Assembly (NCBI GenBank): GCA_964035575.1
Contig: OZ037867.1
Location: 682,001 to 746,000 of the forward strand
Source of the DNA: Rhynchopus sp. YZ270_cl-10
Lineage: Eukaryota > Euglenozoa > Diplonemea > Diplonemida > Diplonemidae
DNA length: 64,000 bases
Direction of reading: 5' to 3'
The notes beneath the pieces are model-generated. The model had not been told where the DNA came from. It saw only the letters and a list, made by a program, of their open reading frames with translations, and made no database searches. A program made the translations under genes and the position numbers. Positions 11,340 to 25,800 of this stretch are shown here, one piece after another (within the stretch, counting starts at the first letter, position 1; every line of letters starts with the position of its first letter).

Positions 11340-11593
11340 TGAGTCTGAGCAGCATTCCACCCGCTCCCTTCAACACTTGAAGGCGGGTGTGTGCAGTGCA
11401 GGTACATTGGTGAGTGCAGAGCGAGGGTGCGGATACGTTCCTCTTGGCTCCCTTTCGCGTTGATCGGGGCCCTAAAGTCAGCCGAATTTTTTTTATAAAG
11501 GGGAGATGAGGGAGGGTTAGGGTTTGGTGTATTTTTATTCAAGAAAAAAAGAAGCGTGGTCACAACTACGTTTTCTTGGATTATGTTGGTTTT

Positions 11594-11647
11594 GTGATGA
11601 CTCAGCACGAGGCTGAAGGATCATTTTTACCAAACTTTTTTTTTTTG
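11594..11647 (+). repeat. Dispersed repeat, family A (diverged)
   Basis: TGATGACTCAGCACGAGGCT, GAAGGATCATTTTTAC, then AAACTTTTTTTT. Confidence 0.55.
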
Positions 11648-12308
11648 TATCATTGAAAACACGACTTTGCGGAGTCTTGCGAAGACTGCAAACAATTGCA
11701 GCAACAGTATTGTGAAATGGTTTGCGCTTAAAAAAATTCATAAAATTGTGTCAAAATAAACTAAATTAAACAAAACGTCCCCTCTTTTTTTATGTGTCTT
11801 TCGTACACACAAAAAAACCCCTTCCCCTTTTACATTACCTAAACCGAATGGAGTAAACAAAACGAAAATAACTAATAACGGGAAAACGACTGCAGAAAGC
11901 AGCTTTTTTAAAGAGGTGATGCTCAGGTTCATCTTACCGACCCCCCTTTTTTAAACCCACGGAACGCAGTGCAAGCTTTGCACTGTCAACTTCACTTTCT
12001 TTTGTCGAGACTCTGTTGAAAAAAAAAAACCTGTATCGACAATGGAACCAACAGTGCTTATAGGATATTATATAACAAAAAATCTGGGGAGGGGAGGCAA
12101 AAAAAACCCTCCCATCCACCCACCTCCCCCCTGCCCACTACTGAGATTTGCTTGACCCTCGGGTACCCCATTTTTTTAAGGTAAAGATTGCTGATCACAG
12201 TGAACAGGCGTGGAGGCATCTTACCAAATTTTGTCTTCATGAGGTGACATGACACAAGGCTGAGGCCATCTTACCAGCCGTCCTTTTTATTCGAGAATAA
12301 TTGTGATC

Positions 12309-12360
12309 AAGGTTGACTAAGCATGAGATGCTTAGGTTCATTGACCAATCTTTTCTTTTC
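12309..12360 (+). repeat. Dispersed repeat, family A
   Basis: AGGTTGACTAAGCATGAGAT, GCTTAGGTTCAT, tail CTTTTCTTTTC; two shorter diverged copies lie at 11911-11940 and 12241-12285. Confidence 0.7.
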
Positions 12361-12377
12361 CGCGGAGAACCAGTGTC

Positions 12378-12427
12378 CCTGTGTCCGCCGATGAACGGTG
12401 AGACGTTTGCACTTTCAACTTCTCTTA
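12378..12427 (+). repeat. Dispersed repeat, family D
   Basis: TGTGTCCGCCGATGAACGGT, GAGACGTTTGCACTTTC, AACTTCTCTT; 30 bp before the hAT-like MITE duplication. A shorter relative with GCAAGCTTTGCACTGTCAAC lies at 11961-12003. Confidence 0.85.
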
Positions 12428-12463
12428 CTTAATTTAAACTGAAGGATTCGTATTCAGTTACAG

Positions 12464-12521
12464 CAGGGGCTCCGCTACCGTATAAAGTTCTGTTGCGGCG
12501 CAACAGAAGTCTGAAAATTTT

Positions 12522-12557
<36 letters not shown>

Positions 12558-12963
12558 ATGGTTGAACCACGAGAGTACCATGGGGAACTGGGTTGCTGAC
12601 CGCACCATCCAGGCTGTACCTCAATTTTTTTTTGCCTGCGGCGCCATTTTTCCTTTTTTGCTCCGCAAAAAAGGATTCGACGTGTGACTCTGTGCTGTAA
12701 AAAGCTAGATTTTTACACTGTACCCTAAATTTTTTTTCGCCTGCGGCGCCATTTGTTTGATTTTTTTTTTTGCTTCGCAAAAAAAAATACAGTTCCCTAT
12801 GTTCCCAATGTCCCTGGTCAGCAGTGCTGAAAAATTTTTGGGCACAAAAACAGCTGACCCCTATTTTGAAATCTGAATCCCTGGATAAGACACTGGCGCA
12901 GGGTGAAAAAAAAAACCCCGCAACAGAACTCAAAAAAAATCTGAAAACGTAGCGGAGGGGCTG
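12464..12963. mobile_element. 500-bp hAT-like MITE
   Basis: Left end CAGGGGCTCCGCTAC, right end reverse complement CAGCCCCTCCGCTAC. Both arms also carry AGTTCTGTTGCGG further in. Flanked by a 7-bp repeat GTTACAG at 12457-12463 and 12964-12970 (one base short of the usual hAT 8). It contains a run of about 35 A (12523-12556) and two copies of a CGCCTGCGGCGCCATT motif near TGCnnCGCAAAAAA. That interior matches the 7-648 element in the opposite orientation. Confidence 0.7.
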
Positions 12964-13634
12964 GTTACAGGCAAAAAATAAAAAAATGGCCAAATTTTCT
13001 GCGTTTTCCTTCGACTCGCTTGGTTTTTTTGCGTGCGGGGAAACCAGCGGGTTTTGTTTTATTTTTAACTTTTTTGTGCAAAAAAAATCCCACATAGTCC
13101 TGGACGTTAAAATTGCATCCGGGACATTGCTACGGCTTCTTGGACCTCCCCCTTCCAGAGATGAGTTCCCGAATTCGATTTAAAAGAAAGAAAAATTTGG
13201 TTGAATTTATCTGGTAATGGTTGTCGCTAGTCGTTCTCTTTCCATTCTTTCTTTTCATCCCCTCCATTTTCCCTCGAGGTGTCGCAATTTCAGTAGTGGG
13301 TATTTTTTTTTTTCCGGTTTTTTTTTTCTTTGTCCTTTTTAGATGTCTGCACGGCATCTTTCAAAACCCCTTCAGTTTTTTTGTTCCCCCCACTTCTTTC
13401 CCTTCCTCCGAACCTCTTTTATTTATTTGCAAATTTACCGTTGTTTTTTGCATTCAAAAAAAGGATTCTCCCAAAAAAAAAAAAAAAGGATTCTATTTCA
13501 TCTACCCCCTAACCCACTACACAACGGTATGCTTCACATCATATCCCAACGGTGCAAAATAAAACCACGCGTCAATCTAATTAATTTACTTCATTATTTC
13601 CGCACAGCTGATGCTGTGCGATAACGAATATGAT

Positions 13635-13686
13635 AAGGTGACTAAGCACGAGAGGCTTAGGATCATCTTATAAACTTTTCTTTTCT
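13635..13686 (+). repeat. Dispersed repeat, family A (consensus-like)
   Basis: AAGGTGACTAAGCACGAGAG, GCTTAGGATCATCTTAT, AAACTTTTCTTTT; 150 bp upstream of the dynein ATG. Confidence 0.85.
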
Positions 13687-13697
13687 TCACACCATTG

Positions 13698-13755
13698 TGT
13701 ACCCTCCTCCCCCTCTTCTCCTCTTCCTCCCTAACAAACACCTTTTCCTTTCCAG
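13698..13755 (+). promoter_or_regulatory. Candidate acceptor upstream of dynein
   Basis: C/T-rich tract ending TTTCCAG, 80 nt before the ATG. Confidence 0.4.
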
Positions 13756-13835
13756 GTTTCTGGTGTGACTCACGTCACATCCAACTGAGCCAAACCCTTT
13801 TTCTTTTCCCCCCTCCTCCCCCGTCTCCCCTCTCC

Positions 13836-16800
13836 ATGGCAGCCATCACCCACAAGCAGCTGACAGAGTTGCGACGAAAACAGAATGGTTCTGCCAATGT
13901 TCCTCAACCTCCTCCGATTCTAGAGGGCTCTGTTACGAGAGGGCAGGCTAATGTGGTGCCGGGTAGTGCAGGGACAAGCCATTCTTCGACTTCGGGAGGT
14001 CAGTCGCGAAAGCCGGCGTTGACAAACAGTTTTTTGCATGAGTTTGCAGGGGGGTATCCAAATGGGAGTGCAGACCCGAAGGTGTTTGTCCCTTATAAAG
14101 CCTCGCGTGGGGCAGTACCACGTACTGTGGCATTGCAGAGACGTTGTGATGACTATGCAACCAAATCCCTTTCGGAGCACCTCTCTGAAGCTGGAATCGA
14201 CTATTTCCGTGATGGTCTTGGAGGCACCCTCCCCGACGGACCCTCCTCTGACAATGTCTTCCATTCCTACCTTCCTCTCGAAGCCTTCGACGATGCTTCC
14301 TATGACGAACGCTCTCCAGAAGATTGGCTCAAACTTGGTAGAGACGCGCAAAACACATTCCATTTTGTTCCAAGCATTGCACTCCGCTATGACGATACAG
14401 AAAAGGGGAGATGGTGTGCCGCTGCGGTTCTAAACTGGAATGTACACGAACAGCGTTTATTGGTTGAATGGCAGGAACATAAAAAGAAGGCGTGGTTACC
14501 TCGAATTCATGTCATGTTTCTTGCAGAAAATCCTAAGACGCATGCGGAAAGGGTGATATCTGCGCATAAGAGGAGGAAGGAGACTGAGGCGATTTTGCGG
14601 TATCACCTATACATTGATTCGATGCCTATCGACGAAACCGACCCTTTAGATGAAGCCCAGCTCGAAAGGGTGAGAGATCTGTCAATCAACACAAACAAAC
14701 TCATTCAAAATGAAGACCACCTCAACGTTGCCTCGGTCGTCCAAGAGGTCTCTACAGACTATTCGCGCACACTAAATAAAATTCTGTTTGACATGAACCT
14801 GAAGGACCCCACCCAAGCCTCGCTCTTCCAGGGGGTGTCATTGCCACAGCAGAGAGCCCGCCCCATGCCGCCTCAGGTCGCTCAGGTGGAGATCCCTGCA
14901 CATCCCTATGGGAAGATGATGAAGAACTTCCGGAGCAATTCGTATTTGCATTCCCAAGAGGAGGTGGTGCTGGCGTTGCAGAAGGTGCGTGCGGAATGTG
15001 ACAGCGCCTTGAGCGGATCGCTCTTTGTGTTACCACCGCAGATGGAAGCACACCTTCCGGTTCCTTTAGATAAATTTGCGGAGTTGCAGCATTCCTGCAT
15101 TGACCAACGCTGTATGCAGTTGAAAGAACAATGGTGTTCCGACCTCCGCGCAGCGCTGCGAGACACCTTAGAAACCACCACCCAAGCAGACGAAGTCTTC
15201 CTCGCAGAAAAATCCCGTGACGAATACGAAGCTTCAAAGCTAAAAAGGCTGATGACCACAGTACGCTTCATGATGCAGGACACTGTATACAGCCTTACCA
15301 CGGCTGCATTGCGGGCCTTCTGCGAATTTATCGAAAACCGCACCGACTACGAATGCACCGTAAACCACATGAGCGACGTCGTTGTCATCCAAGGACCCAA
15401 ACGGCTTGCCCTTCTCCAAGAACCCCCTGAGACTCCTGAACGTAGAATGACATCCCTCTTTAAGGTGGACCTTCAAACCGACAATGGAAAGTTCTTCTAC
15501 TCCACTGCAGAAGACGAATTCAAAAGCACGATTCTCGCCATCTACGATAAGGCAGTACAGTACCAAGGCAACATCCCAGAATTAGAGCACCAGGTCATGG
15601 ATCAGTTCTTCTACTCCAATATGCCGACCCTCCCTGCAGTAAAGGGCGACCACCCTCTGGTAAGCGGATGGCGTGACCGCCTAGCGGTCGCCATAGATGA
15701 ATCTACTGCACCGCTGTCAGAATACGTGAAGACGTACGAACCCTTCCAGGATCTGATAGAGCTTGACGTAGATAAGTACATAGAGGAGTTCAAGAACCCA
15801 ACCAACGGTACGCCCAAGCCAACCGTAAAGGATATGGACCGTGAGGTGCAGAAGCATATTGACAGAAAGGCGACAGTTCTCTCGCAGGTGCCTGAGTCGA
15901 TGAATCTTGGTGCCTATCTTGTCTCCATTGCAGGGTTGCGGCAGAAGCTAGCAGAGAAGTGTGTGCAGCTGGCAGAGATGGTGATGGACGCTGTGGCGCA
16001 GATTGCAAACTCAAAGGCAGATCAGGTGTGCACAGAATATAAGAAGATTGAAACCGAGGTGAAGATGCCTCCGCCAGACATTGAGACGTTGTGTGAGAAG
16101 AAGAAGCGCTTCAAGACCATTCCCGATGAAACCTCGGAGAACGTCAATGAAATCGAGCGCATGAAAGACTTCTATGCTGTTCTCGATAAATACCAGTACG
16201 GCCTGCCCACCGACGACTTCGACGCAAAGTGGAAAGCAATCTCATGGCCAAAGAAGCTTGAGGAGACCATCGAGAAGGAGGAGGAGCTCCTAGAGAAAGA
16301 CAGAGACCGCTTCCTCGAGAAGACGTGCTCGGAGCAGGACGACTTCGTCAAGGACATCACAGAGCTGCAGCGCACGGTGGCAGGATTCTACAAGAAGACG
16401 GAGATCAAGAAGGTGGCTGCCATCGCTGCAGAGGTGAAGGAGCTCAACAAGAAGATCGAAGACGCGAAGACACGGGCCACACACTTCAACAACAGAGAGG
16501 TGCTCTTCCAGAAGGAGAAGTCCGACTACACCAATATGTACCAGATTGCGCGCGACTTCCAGCCGTACGCAGAGCTGTGGACCACTGCGGACAACTGGCT
16601 CACGTGGCACCACTCCTGGACGAACGACCCCTTCACCTCGCTCGACCCTAACGAGATGGAGGCGAACGTCAACGCGTCGTGGAAGACGATGACGAAGGCG
16701 GTCAAGAACTTCAAGGACAAGGCACCGTTGCTGGCGTTGCTGCGGATGGCGGAGGACATTAAGGGTCAGATTGAGGACTTCCGCCCTGTCATGCCTATTG

Positions 16801-19800
16801 TGAAGTACCTACGCCAGCCGGGCATGAAGGACCGCCACTGGTCAGAGCTGTCCAAGGAGCTTGGCTTTGAGGTGCAGCCCAACGTGACTCTGACGACAAT
16901 GCACGATGTGTACAACCTCGAGCTGCAGCTGCACCAGGACAGCATCATGAAGGTGTCCGAGGTGGCGATGAAGGAGTACGGCATCGAGGAGCAGCTTGTG
17001 AACATGAAGGCCGACTGGGACAAGCTTCTCTTCATCATCGAGCCGTACAAGGAGACAGGCACCTACATCATGAAGGGCACCGACGAGATCCAGCAGATGC
17101 TCGACGACCATCTCATTGTCACACAGTCGCTTTCGTTCTCGCCCTTCAAGAAGCAGTTTGAGGCCGACATCGATGAGTGGGAGGCCTCGCTGCGCCTGGC
17201 ACAGGACATCCTCGAGGAGTGGGTCAACTGCCAACGCAACTGGCTGTACCTTGAGCCCATCTTCCAGTCGGAGGACATCTCGCGGCAGCTTCCGAACGAA
17301 TGGAAACGCTTCTCCGATGTCAACAAGACGTGGAAGGACCTGCTCGCGCAGGCGTCTGAGACACCGACAGTGATGCCGTACTGCCTCAACACCAAGACCG
17401 AGAAGGACGAGCCTGTCAAGGAGGCCTTCACAAAGGCGAACCTCGAGCTCGAGAAGGTGCAGAAGGGCCTGAACGACTACCTCGAGAACAAGCGGTCGTC
17501 CTTTGCCAGGTTCTACTTCCTCTCGGACGACGAGCTCCTGCAGATCCTGTCGGAGGCGAAGAACCCGCACTCTGTGAACAAGCAGATGCGCAAGCTCTTC
17601 GAGAACATCGCGTACCTGGACATGTCAGAGGACGACTGCGAGATGACCGGTCTCAACAGCTCCTCGGGCGAGAAAATGCCGTTCAGGGACGCAGTCCTGC
17701 CGCGCAAGAACATCGAGAACTGGCTGGGCGAGGTCGAGAGCATGATGAAACGTTCCATCCGCCACGAGATCGAAATTGCCTTGGAAGCTGCCTCCACGAT
17801 GCCACGTCCAGAGTTCATCTTCTCCGTCACAGGCCAGGTCGCGGGTGTCATCCTGCAGGCGTACTGGACGGCGGACTGCGAACGCTTTTTGAAGGAGGAA
17901 GGCTCGCTGAATGGCTACGTGGAGACTGCAAATGAGAACCTCCTCACCCTCGTCGACACCGTACGCGAGCCTACCCTCACGAAGCTGCAGAGAACGAACC
18001 TGGGTGCGCTGATCACCGTGGAGGTGCACACGAAGGACATCGTGGAGCAGCTGGCCGAGCAGAAGATCTGCACCCTTGACGCCTTTGAGTGGGTGTCGCA
18101 GCTGCGTGCGTACTGGGAGGACGGGGACTGCTTCATCAAGCAGGTCGAGGCACGCTTCCGCTACGGTGGGGAGTACGTAGGTGGGCAGAACATGACACGA
18201 CTGGTCATTACCCCCCTTACGGATAAGATCTTCCTCACACTCACAGGCGCCATGAATATGTTCCTTGGTGGTGCGCCTGCAGGCCCTGCAGGGACAGGCA
18301 AGACTGAGACTGTGAAGGATCTTGCCAAGGCCCTGGCGAAGCAATGTGTGGTGTTCAACTGTCAGGAGGGGATGGACTACAAATCGATGGCGAAGTTCTT
18401 CAAGGGGCTTGCAAATGCTGGTGCGTGGGCGTGCTTCGACGAGTTCAACCGTATCGATGTGGAGGTGCTGTCTGTCGTGGCACAGCAGGTCAGCAAGCTC
18501 CAAGAGGCGGCTCGTGCAGGTGTGCACGACGAGTCCAAGCTTCGCATCATGTTCGAAGGATCGGAGATCGTAGTCGATGGCACGAACGCTATCTTCATCA
18601 CCATGAACCCAGGGTACGCAGGGCGTACAGAGCTCCCCGACAACCTGAAGGTGCTGTTCCGTCCCGTTGCCTGCATGGTGCCCGACTATGCGTTGATTGG
18701 GGAGATCCGTCTCTTCTCCTTTGGTTACCGGTGTGCAAGACAGCTCGCACAGAAGATGGTTGGTGCCTTCCGTCTGTCCTCTGAGCAACTGTCGAGCCAG
18801 GACCACTACGACTTCGGAATGCGTGCGGTGAACACTGTCATCAACGCAGCAGGGAACAACAAGCGCGACCACCCCAACGAGATGGAGGACAAACTTCTGC
18901 TTCGTGCGCTGCAGGACTCCAACGTGCCGAAGTTCCTCGCGGAGGACATCAAGCTCTTCAACGGTATCATCTCGGACCTCTTCCCTGGCGTCGATCTGGC
19001 TGAGGCTGACTACACTGATTTCCTTGAGGTCTGCAAGAAGAACCTGGCGGATGCGTTCCTGCAGCCTACGGAGTTCTTCATCCTGAAACTCATCCAGCTC
19101 ACAGAGGTGACCATCCTGCGTCACGGCCTCATGACCGTCGGGCCCACCATGGCAGGCAAGACCTGCGCCATGCGCATGCTGCAGAAAACAATGACCCAAC
19201 TCCACGAAAACGGAAACAAAAACTACTCCGAAATCCTGACCTACATCTGCAACCCCAAGGCCGTCACCATGGGGCAGCTCTACGGACAGTTCGACCTCGC
19301 GACAAACGAATGGACAGACGGGATTCTGTGCGAGCTCTTCAGACTGGCAGCAAACGACGACACCCCGACCCGCAAATGGGTTGTCTTTGACGGCCCCGTT
19401 GACGCGCTGTGGATTGAGTCGATGAACACTGTTTTGGACGAGAACAAGAAGCTGTGTCTTGTGTCTGGAGAGATCATTCCGATGTCGCAGTACATGAACG
19501 TGTGGTTTGAGGTCGAAGACCTGTCTGTGGCGTCGCCTGCAACGGTGTCGCGTGCAGGGATGGTGTACCTCGAGTTCCAGGCCTGCATCGGCATCCCGCA
19601 GCTCGTCGATTCGTGGGTTGCGCAGTTCGTCCCACCCTCCTTCGACGAGGTGCGTGAGGGCCTTGTCGGCGTCTTCAAGAAGTTCCTCCCGCCTGCCATT
19701 GAGTTTGTGCGGAAGCACTGCAAAGAGTACATCGCGACTGTCGACGCGAACCTCTGCATGTCGACCTTCAAGCTCTACCAGGCCTATCTCAAGCCCTACA

Positions 19801-22800
19801 CACAGACACGCTCATACGAGCCCTCTGCAGACAAGCTGAAGGAGATCCCCGACATGTGGCAGAACCTCTTCTTCTTCTGTCTCATCTGGGGGACCGGTGG
19901 AGCCTTGGACGGCAAGTCGCGCAAAAGCTTTGACAAATGGCTCCGTGGAGAGACGCGTCGTGACCAGGAGCTGACGGCCCACCTGCCGGATGCGGGTTTA
20001 GTGTATGACCACTGCTTCCTCATCGACCAGATGCGCTGGGTGTCGTGGGATGACACCATCACACCAGCACCGCTCAACGTCACTTCCGAGACGAACTTCC
20101 AGGAGATCGTTGTGAACACCTCGGATGTCATCCGGTACTCCTACCTTGTTGGACACCTTGTTGAGTCGGACTTCCACGTCCTCTGTGTTGGACCCACCGG
20201 AACAGGCAAGACGCTGATCGCACAGCGGAAGCTGATGGGTGGGATGCCGGAGGATGTGATTCCGTCGTTTTTGACGTTCTCTGCACAGACGTCTGCGAAC
20301 CAGACGCAGGATTTGCTGTTCTCGCGCTTTGACCGACGCAAGAAGAAGCCGCTGATCTACGGTGCACAGCAGGGCAAGCGCATGGTCATCCTTGTCGACG
20401 ACCTCAACATGCCGCAGCGTGAGAAGTACGGCGCACAGCCGCCAATCGAGCTGCTGAGACAGTGGATGGACTACCGGGGCTGGTACTGCAGAAAGGCGCG
20501 TGAGTTCTACCAGATCATCGACATCTGTTTTGTGGCTGCGTGCGGCCCGGCCGGTGGAGGACGCCAGGTGATCTCGAACCGCTTCGTCCGTCACTTCAAC
20601 TTCATCTCCTTCCCCGACATTGACAACGAAAACATGAAGAAGATCTTCCTCTCGATCCTCAACGCCTTCCTCCTCCCCTTTGCCGACGAGGTCAAGGGCA
20701 AGACCTCTGAGATCGTGGAGTCCTCCATCGAGATCTACCGCACCATCTGTGAGGAGATCCTCCCACGCCCAAGCAAGCCGCATTACACATTCAACCTTCG
20801 TGACATTGCAAAGGTCTTCCAGGGCGTGCTGTCTGCAGACGTGCGCACCGTGAAGGAGGGCAACCAGCTCATCAGGATGTGGCTCCACGAGAACCAACGT
20901 GTCTTCCGCGACCGTCTTGTGGACAACACTGACCGAGGGTGGTTCGACGGGCTGCTCAAACGGCAGCTGCAGAAGTACTTCAAAATGAAGTGGAAGGATT
21001 TGCTTGGGAATGAGGAGCGTCTCATCTTCGGGGACTACATGAACCCGCAGGCGGACACACGCTTCTACGACCAGGTGGACAACTTGACGCAGCTGGCGGG
21101 TGTCATGGAGGGGTACCTCGAGGACTACAACGAGGCATCGCAGAAGAAGATGCCCTTGGTCATGTTCCTCGACGCCATTGAGCATGTGTCCCGCATTGTG
21201 CGTATCATCCGCAAACCTGGTGGCCACGCGCTGCTCCTCGGTGTCGGAGGTTCGGGTAGACAGTCTCTCACAAAGCTGGCCGCGTTCATCAACGACTTTG
21301 AGGTCTTCCAGGTGGAGATCACTAAGGGATACGATTTGAAGGCCTGGCGTGACGATGAAAAGCTTGTCCTCCTGCAGTCCGCTGGTGTCGGGGGAGATGC
21401 ACGGCCAACAGTCTTCCTTGTAACGGACACACAAATCATTTTGGAGCAGTTCCTCGAGGATATCAACAACCTGCTCAACTCGGGTGAGGTGCCCAATCTC
21501 TTTGAGGCAAGCGAGCTGGATGAGATCAGCCATGCGATGAAGGGCATTTGCGTGCAGGAAGGCCTACCTGTCACGAAGGTGTCGCTGTACATCCGGTTCC
21601 AACGCTTTGTAAAGCAGAACCTGCATATGTCTGTCTGCATGTCCCCCCTTGGCGAGCCCTTCCGCAACCGCCTCAGGAAGTTCCCTGCCCTCGTGAACTG
21701 CTGCACCATTGACTGGTTCGCAGCGTGGCCAGAGCAGGCGCTTCACTCCGTTGCAGGAGAATTCTTCGCACAGATGGAAGGCCTCACCGCGAAGGACCAG
21801 GAGCTCTGCATCCAGATGTGTGTCTACATGCACTTGTCGGTTGAGGACATTTCGCACAAATTCATTGACCAGCTGAAACGTTATGTGTACGTCACACCTA
21901 CGTCCTACTTGGAGCTTCTCAACACCTTCAGAAGTGTCATGGCAGAGCAGAGAGGGCTGATCAACACTACTAAGATCAGGATGATCAACGGGTTGGACAA
22001 GCTGGCGGCGACGGAGGTTGCTGTGGCAGATCTGCAGCAGAGCTTGAAGATTTCACAGCCGAAGCTTGCGGAGGCACAGGTTCAGATTGAACAGCTTTTG
22101 GTAAAAATCGCTGAGGACACTAAGGCTGCAGACGAGACGCGACGGGCCGCCTCCGTCGACGAGCAGTCTGCAAAGGAGAAGGCCGAGGAGGTGGGGCAGA
22201 TCCGCGACTCTGCGCAGGCTATTCTCGCTGTTGCGCTCCCTGCTTTGGACGAAGCACTCAAAATCCTGAGCACCCTGCAGAAGAAGGACATTGCCGAATG
22301 CGGTGCCTACAGCAACCCGCCTATTGGTGTCAAGCTCACCATGAAAGGCGTCTGCATCATGTTCCGCGATGCCCCAGCTATGGTAGGCGAAGCAGGCAAG
22401 AAGAAGGAAGAGGATTACTGGCCAAAGGCGAAGACCCGTTTGTCGAACCCTGGACAGGTCATGCACGATCTGTTGAACTACAAGCGTGACGAGATCCCTG
22501 ACAAGGTTGTCGACAAGGTCGAGAAGGAGCTCATCTCTCTAGGCGACGACTTCACCCCTGACGTCGTCGAGAAGCGAGGCAGCAAGGCTGCGGCAGCGAT
22601 GTGCGCATGGGTGCGCGCTATGGTGTCCTACCACCACACCGCCAAAGAGGTGGCCCCCAAGAAGATCGCCCTCGCAGGCGCAGAAGAAGAACTACAACTT
22701 GTCACCGAACGTCTCGACCAAGCACGCCAGCGGCTCAAAGACGTTGAAGACAAACTCTTCGAGCTCACCGAAAAACAGAAGACTAAAGAGCGGGAACAGG

Positions 22801-25800
22801 AGCAACTTAAGAAGGATGTTGTTACTACTGAAATCAAGCTTGAACGCGCTGCGAAGCTTATTGACGGACTTGCAGGCGAGAAGATGAACTGGAAGGACAC
22901 AGTACGGCGGATGGAGGAGAAGGAGAAGACATTGGTGGGCGACGTTCTGTGCGCCTCTGGGCAGGTCAGTTACGCAGGACCGTTCACTGCAGCCTACCGC
23001 CAGGAGCTGTGCGACCTGTGGAACCACCAGCTGGACCACCTCGGCATTGAGCACTCCGCCAAGACATCAGTGTTCCACACGATCTCCGACCCCATCGCCA
23101 TGCGGCAGTGGTCCATCAACGGCCTCCCCTCTGACCAGCTGTCCATGGAGAACGGCATCATCCTGCACAAAGCAAAGCGGTGGCCCCTCTGCATCGACCC
23201 ACAGCAGCAGGCCAACAAATGGATCAGGCAGGCCTACCGCGACACAATCGAGGTCCTCAAGGTTGGCGCGAAAGACGTCATCCGACGGATCGAGACCGGT
23301 ATCCGCAATGGTATGCAAAATTCCCCTTTTTTTTATCTTTTTTTCCCCACCCCCCTCCAACACATAGGCCGCCCCGTTCTCCTCGAGAATGTAACCGAGG
23401 AAATCGACAGCTCTCTCGACCCGCTTCTTCTCCAACAAAAGTTCATTCAAGGTGGACAAGAGATGATCAAAATCGGCGAATCTCCGGTATGCGTTATTCT
23501 CTCATTTTTTTCCTTCATTTCCTCCTTTTTCAGATCCCTTGGAACCCAGAGTTCAAATTCTTCATGACGACAAAGGCGAAGAACCCACATTACATCCCTG
23601 AAGTTCAGGTCAAGGTGACTCTACTAAACTTCTTTATCACTGCGAACGGATTGGAAGAACAGCTTCTTGGGAATTTGGTTGCAAAGGAGCGGGCAGATTT
23701 GGAGACACAAAAGGCTACCTTGGTGCAGAAGAACGCGGAGATGAAGAAAGAGCTGTTTGATTTGCAGTCAACGATTTTGAAGATGCTTTCCGAGGTGTCT
23801 GGGGATATCTTAGATGATGAACAGTTGATCACATATCTGCAGGTTTCTAAGCAGAAGTCTGCTGAGATCAACCTCGCTGTCTCTGAGGCTGAGGTTGCAG
23901 AAAAGGGTATTGACGAGGCCCGTGAGGGGTACCGACCTGTTGCCTTCCACTCCTCGATTCTTTACTTCTGTTGTACAGATTTATCCCAGGTTGACCCTAT
24001 GTACCAATACTCTCTTCAATGGTTTGTCTCTCTTTTCCTCACTGCCGTCGAAAACGCGCCTGTACCAGATGCAGATCTTTCCGAAGAAGATTCGCTTCAA
24101 ATGCGGTTAACATACTTAAAAGAATGCTTCACAGAATCCTTCTATATCAACATCAATAGATCGTTGTTCGAAAAGCATAAGACCCTGTTCTCATTTATTT
24201 TGTGTATTTCTATCCTGCAAGGGGACGGTCTAATTGATGAAGGGGAATGGCGTTTCCTGCTGTCAGGAGCAACCGGGAAGATCGAAACGACCAACCCAGA
24301 CCCATCGTGGATTACGGAGCAGATGTGGCAGGATTTATGCTTCATTTCAGCAAGCCTGCCTTCGTTTAAGGGCTTTGCTGCGTCTGTTGGGGAGAATGTT
24401 GCGCATTACAAGGAATACTTTATGTGTATCGCCCCGCAGTCGCAGCCTATGGCGGGGTCCTGGAATGATGATTTAAATAAATTCCAGAAGCTTATTGTGT
24501 TACGTTGTCTTCGTCCCGATAAGATGATTGTTGGTGTGCAAGATTTTGTAGCAGCGCACCTTGGTGAACAATTCATCAAACCACCTCCGTTCGATTTGGA
24601 GAAGTCTTATAAGGATAGCACCGCGATGACACCGCTTATCTTTGTGTTGAGTCAAGGGGCGGATCCGTTTGCAGATTTTGTGAAGCTTGCGGAGACGATG
24701 CGGATGAATGGAAAGATGGACACCATCTCTCTCGGTCAAGGACAAGGTATTAAAGCAGAACGTCTTATAAAGGATGGAGTAGAGAACGGTCGTTGGATTC
24801 TACTGCAGAATTGCCATCTGGCTACCTCGTGGATGCCGTCTTTAGAGAAGATAGTAGAGACCTTTGGGGATGGATGTAACCCGCATTTCAGACTCTGGTG
24901 TACTTCTATGCCCAATAAGCACTTCCCCGTCTCGATCCTCCAGAACGGCATTAAAATGACGAATGAGCCTCCAAAAGGAATGACCGCAAACGTAACCAGG
25001 TCCCTCATGCAATGGACGGATGAATACTTCAACCAATGCTCGAAGAAGAAGGAGTTCAAGATGATCTCCTTTTCGCTGTGCTTTTTCCATGCGTTGATTC
25101 AGGAGCGCAGGAAGTTTGGTGCATTAGGGTGGAACATTGCGTACGAATTTACCACTGGAGATTTGAAGTGTTGTGTTGATCAGGTATGCATATCCTTTAT
25201 CCGATTTTCTCTCTCTAATCATTTTCCCTCTGGGCTCTTTGCAATGTTTTGACAACTTTCCCCCATAAAAACCATAGTGGAGCACACTCTAGCCTAGACT
25301 AGGGTGGCTACACTAATACAACCAAGTTTTCAAAAACCATAAAATATACTAAAAAAAATCACACAACAATTCAGATTTTCATGTTCCTGAATAAGTACGC
25401 AGAGGTTCCCTACAAAGTCATCAAGGAGCTGTCCGGTGAGATCCACTACGGCGGGCGTGTCACCGACTCCTGGGATCGCAGATATCTCATGACGTCGATC
25501 TCGGACTTCGTCAACGAAGGCATTCTCTCTGATGAGTACTCCTTCTCTGAGTCGGGTATGTCTTTCCCCAGCCCACCTCTTCCCGCCCCACAGCCTTATT
25601 AGGTGACTAAGCACGAATTTACAAAAAAACAAAAACAAAACAAAAAGGATCCAAAAATACAACAAAAAAGATTGATGAATAGCCAATGTTCAAAACATTA
25701 GAAGATCCTAGGCCATTTCGTGCTTGGTCTGATTAGATTACTTAAACCTTTCTGAGTAGGGCAAACCACGTTTCCATTTTTATGACCACATAGTAATGCT

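Larger units (their letters stand above)
11340..13835. other. Spacer between CBL and dynein
   Basis: Cluster of family A and D repeats (11590-12430), the 500-bp hAT-like MITE, then T/C-rich DNA leading to the dynein acceptor-like tract. No gene. Confidence 0.6.

Noticed and set aside
17625-19718. Long minus-strand open frame (~697 codons) opposite dynein
   Set aside because: Mirror of the strongly GC3-biased dynein codons; no domain, and the sense strand is certain. The same applies to the long minus-strand frames opposite clathrin (29725-31722) and THOC2 (45553-46581).
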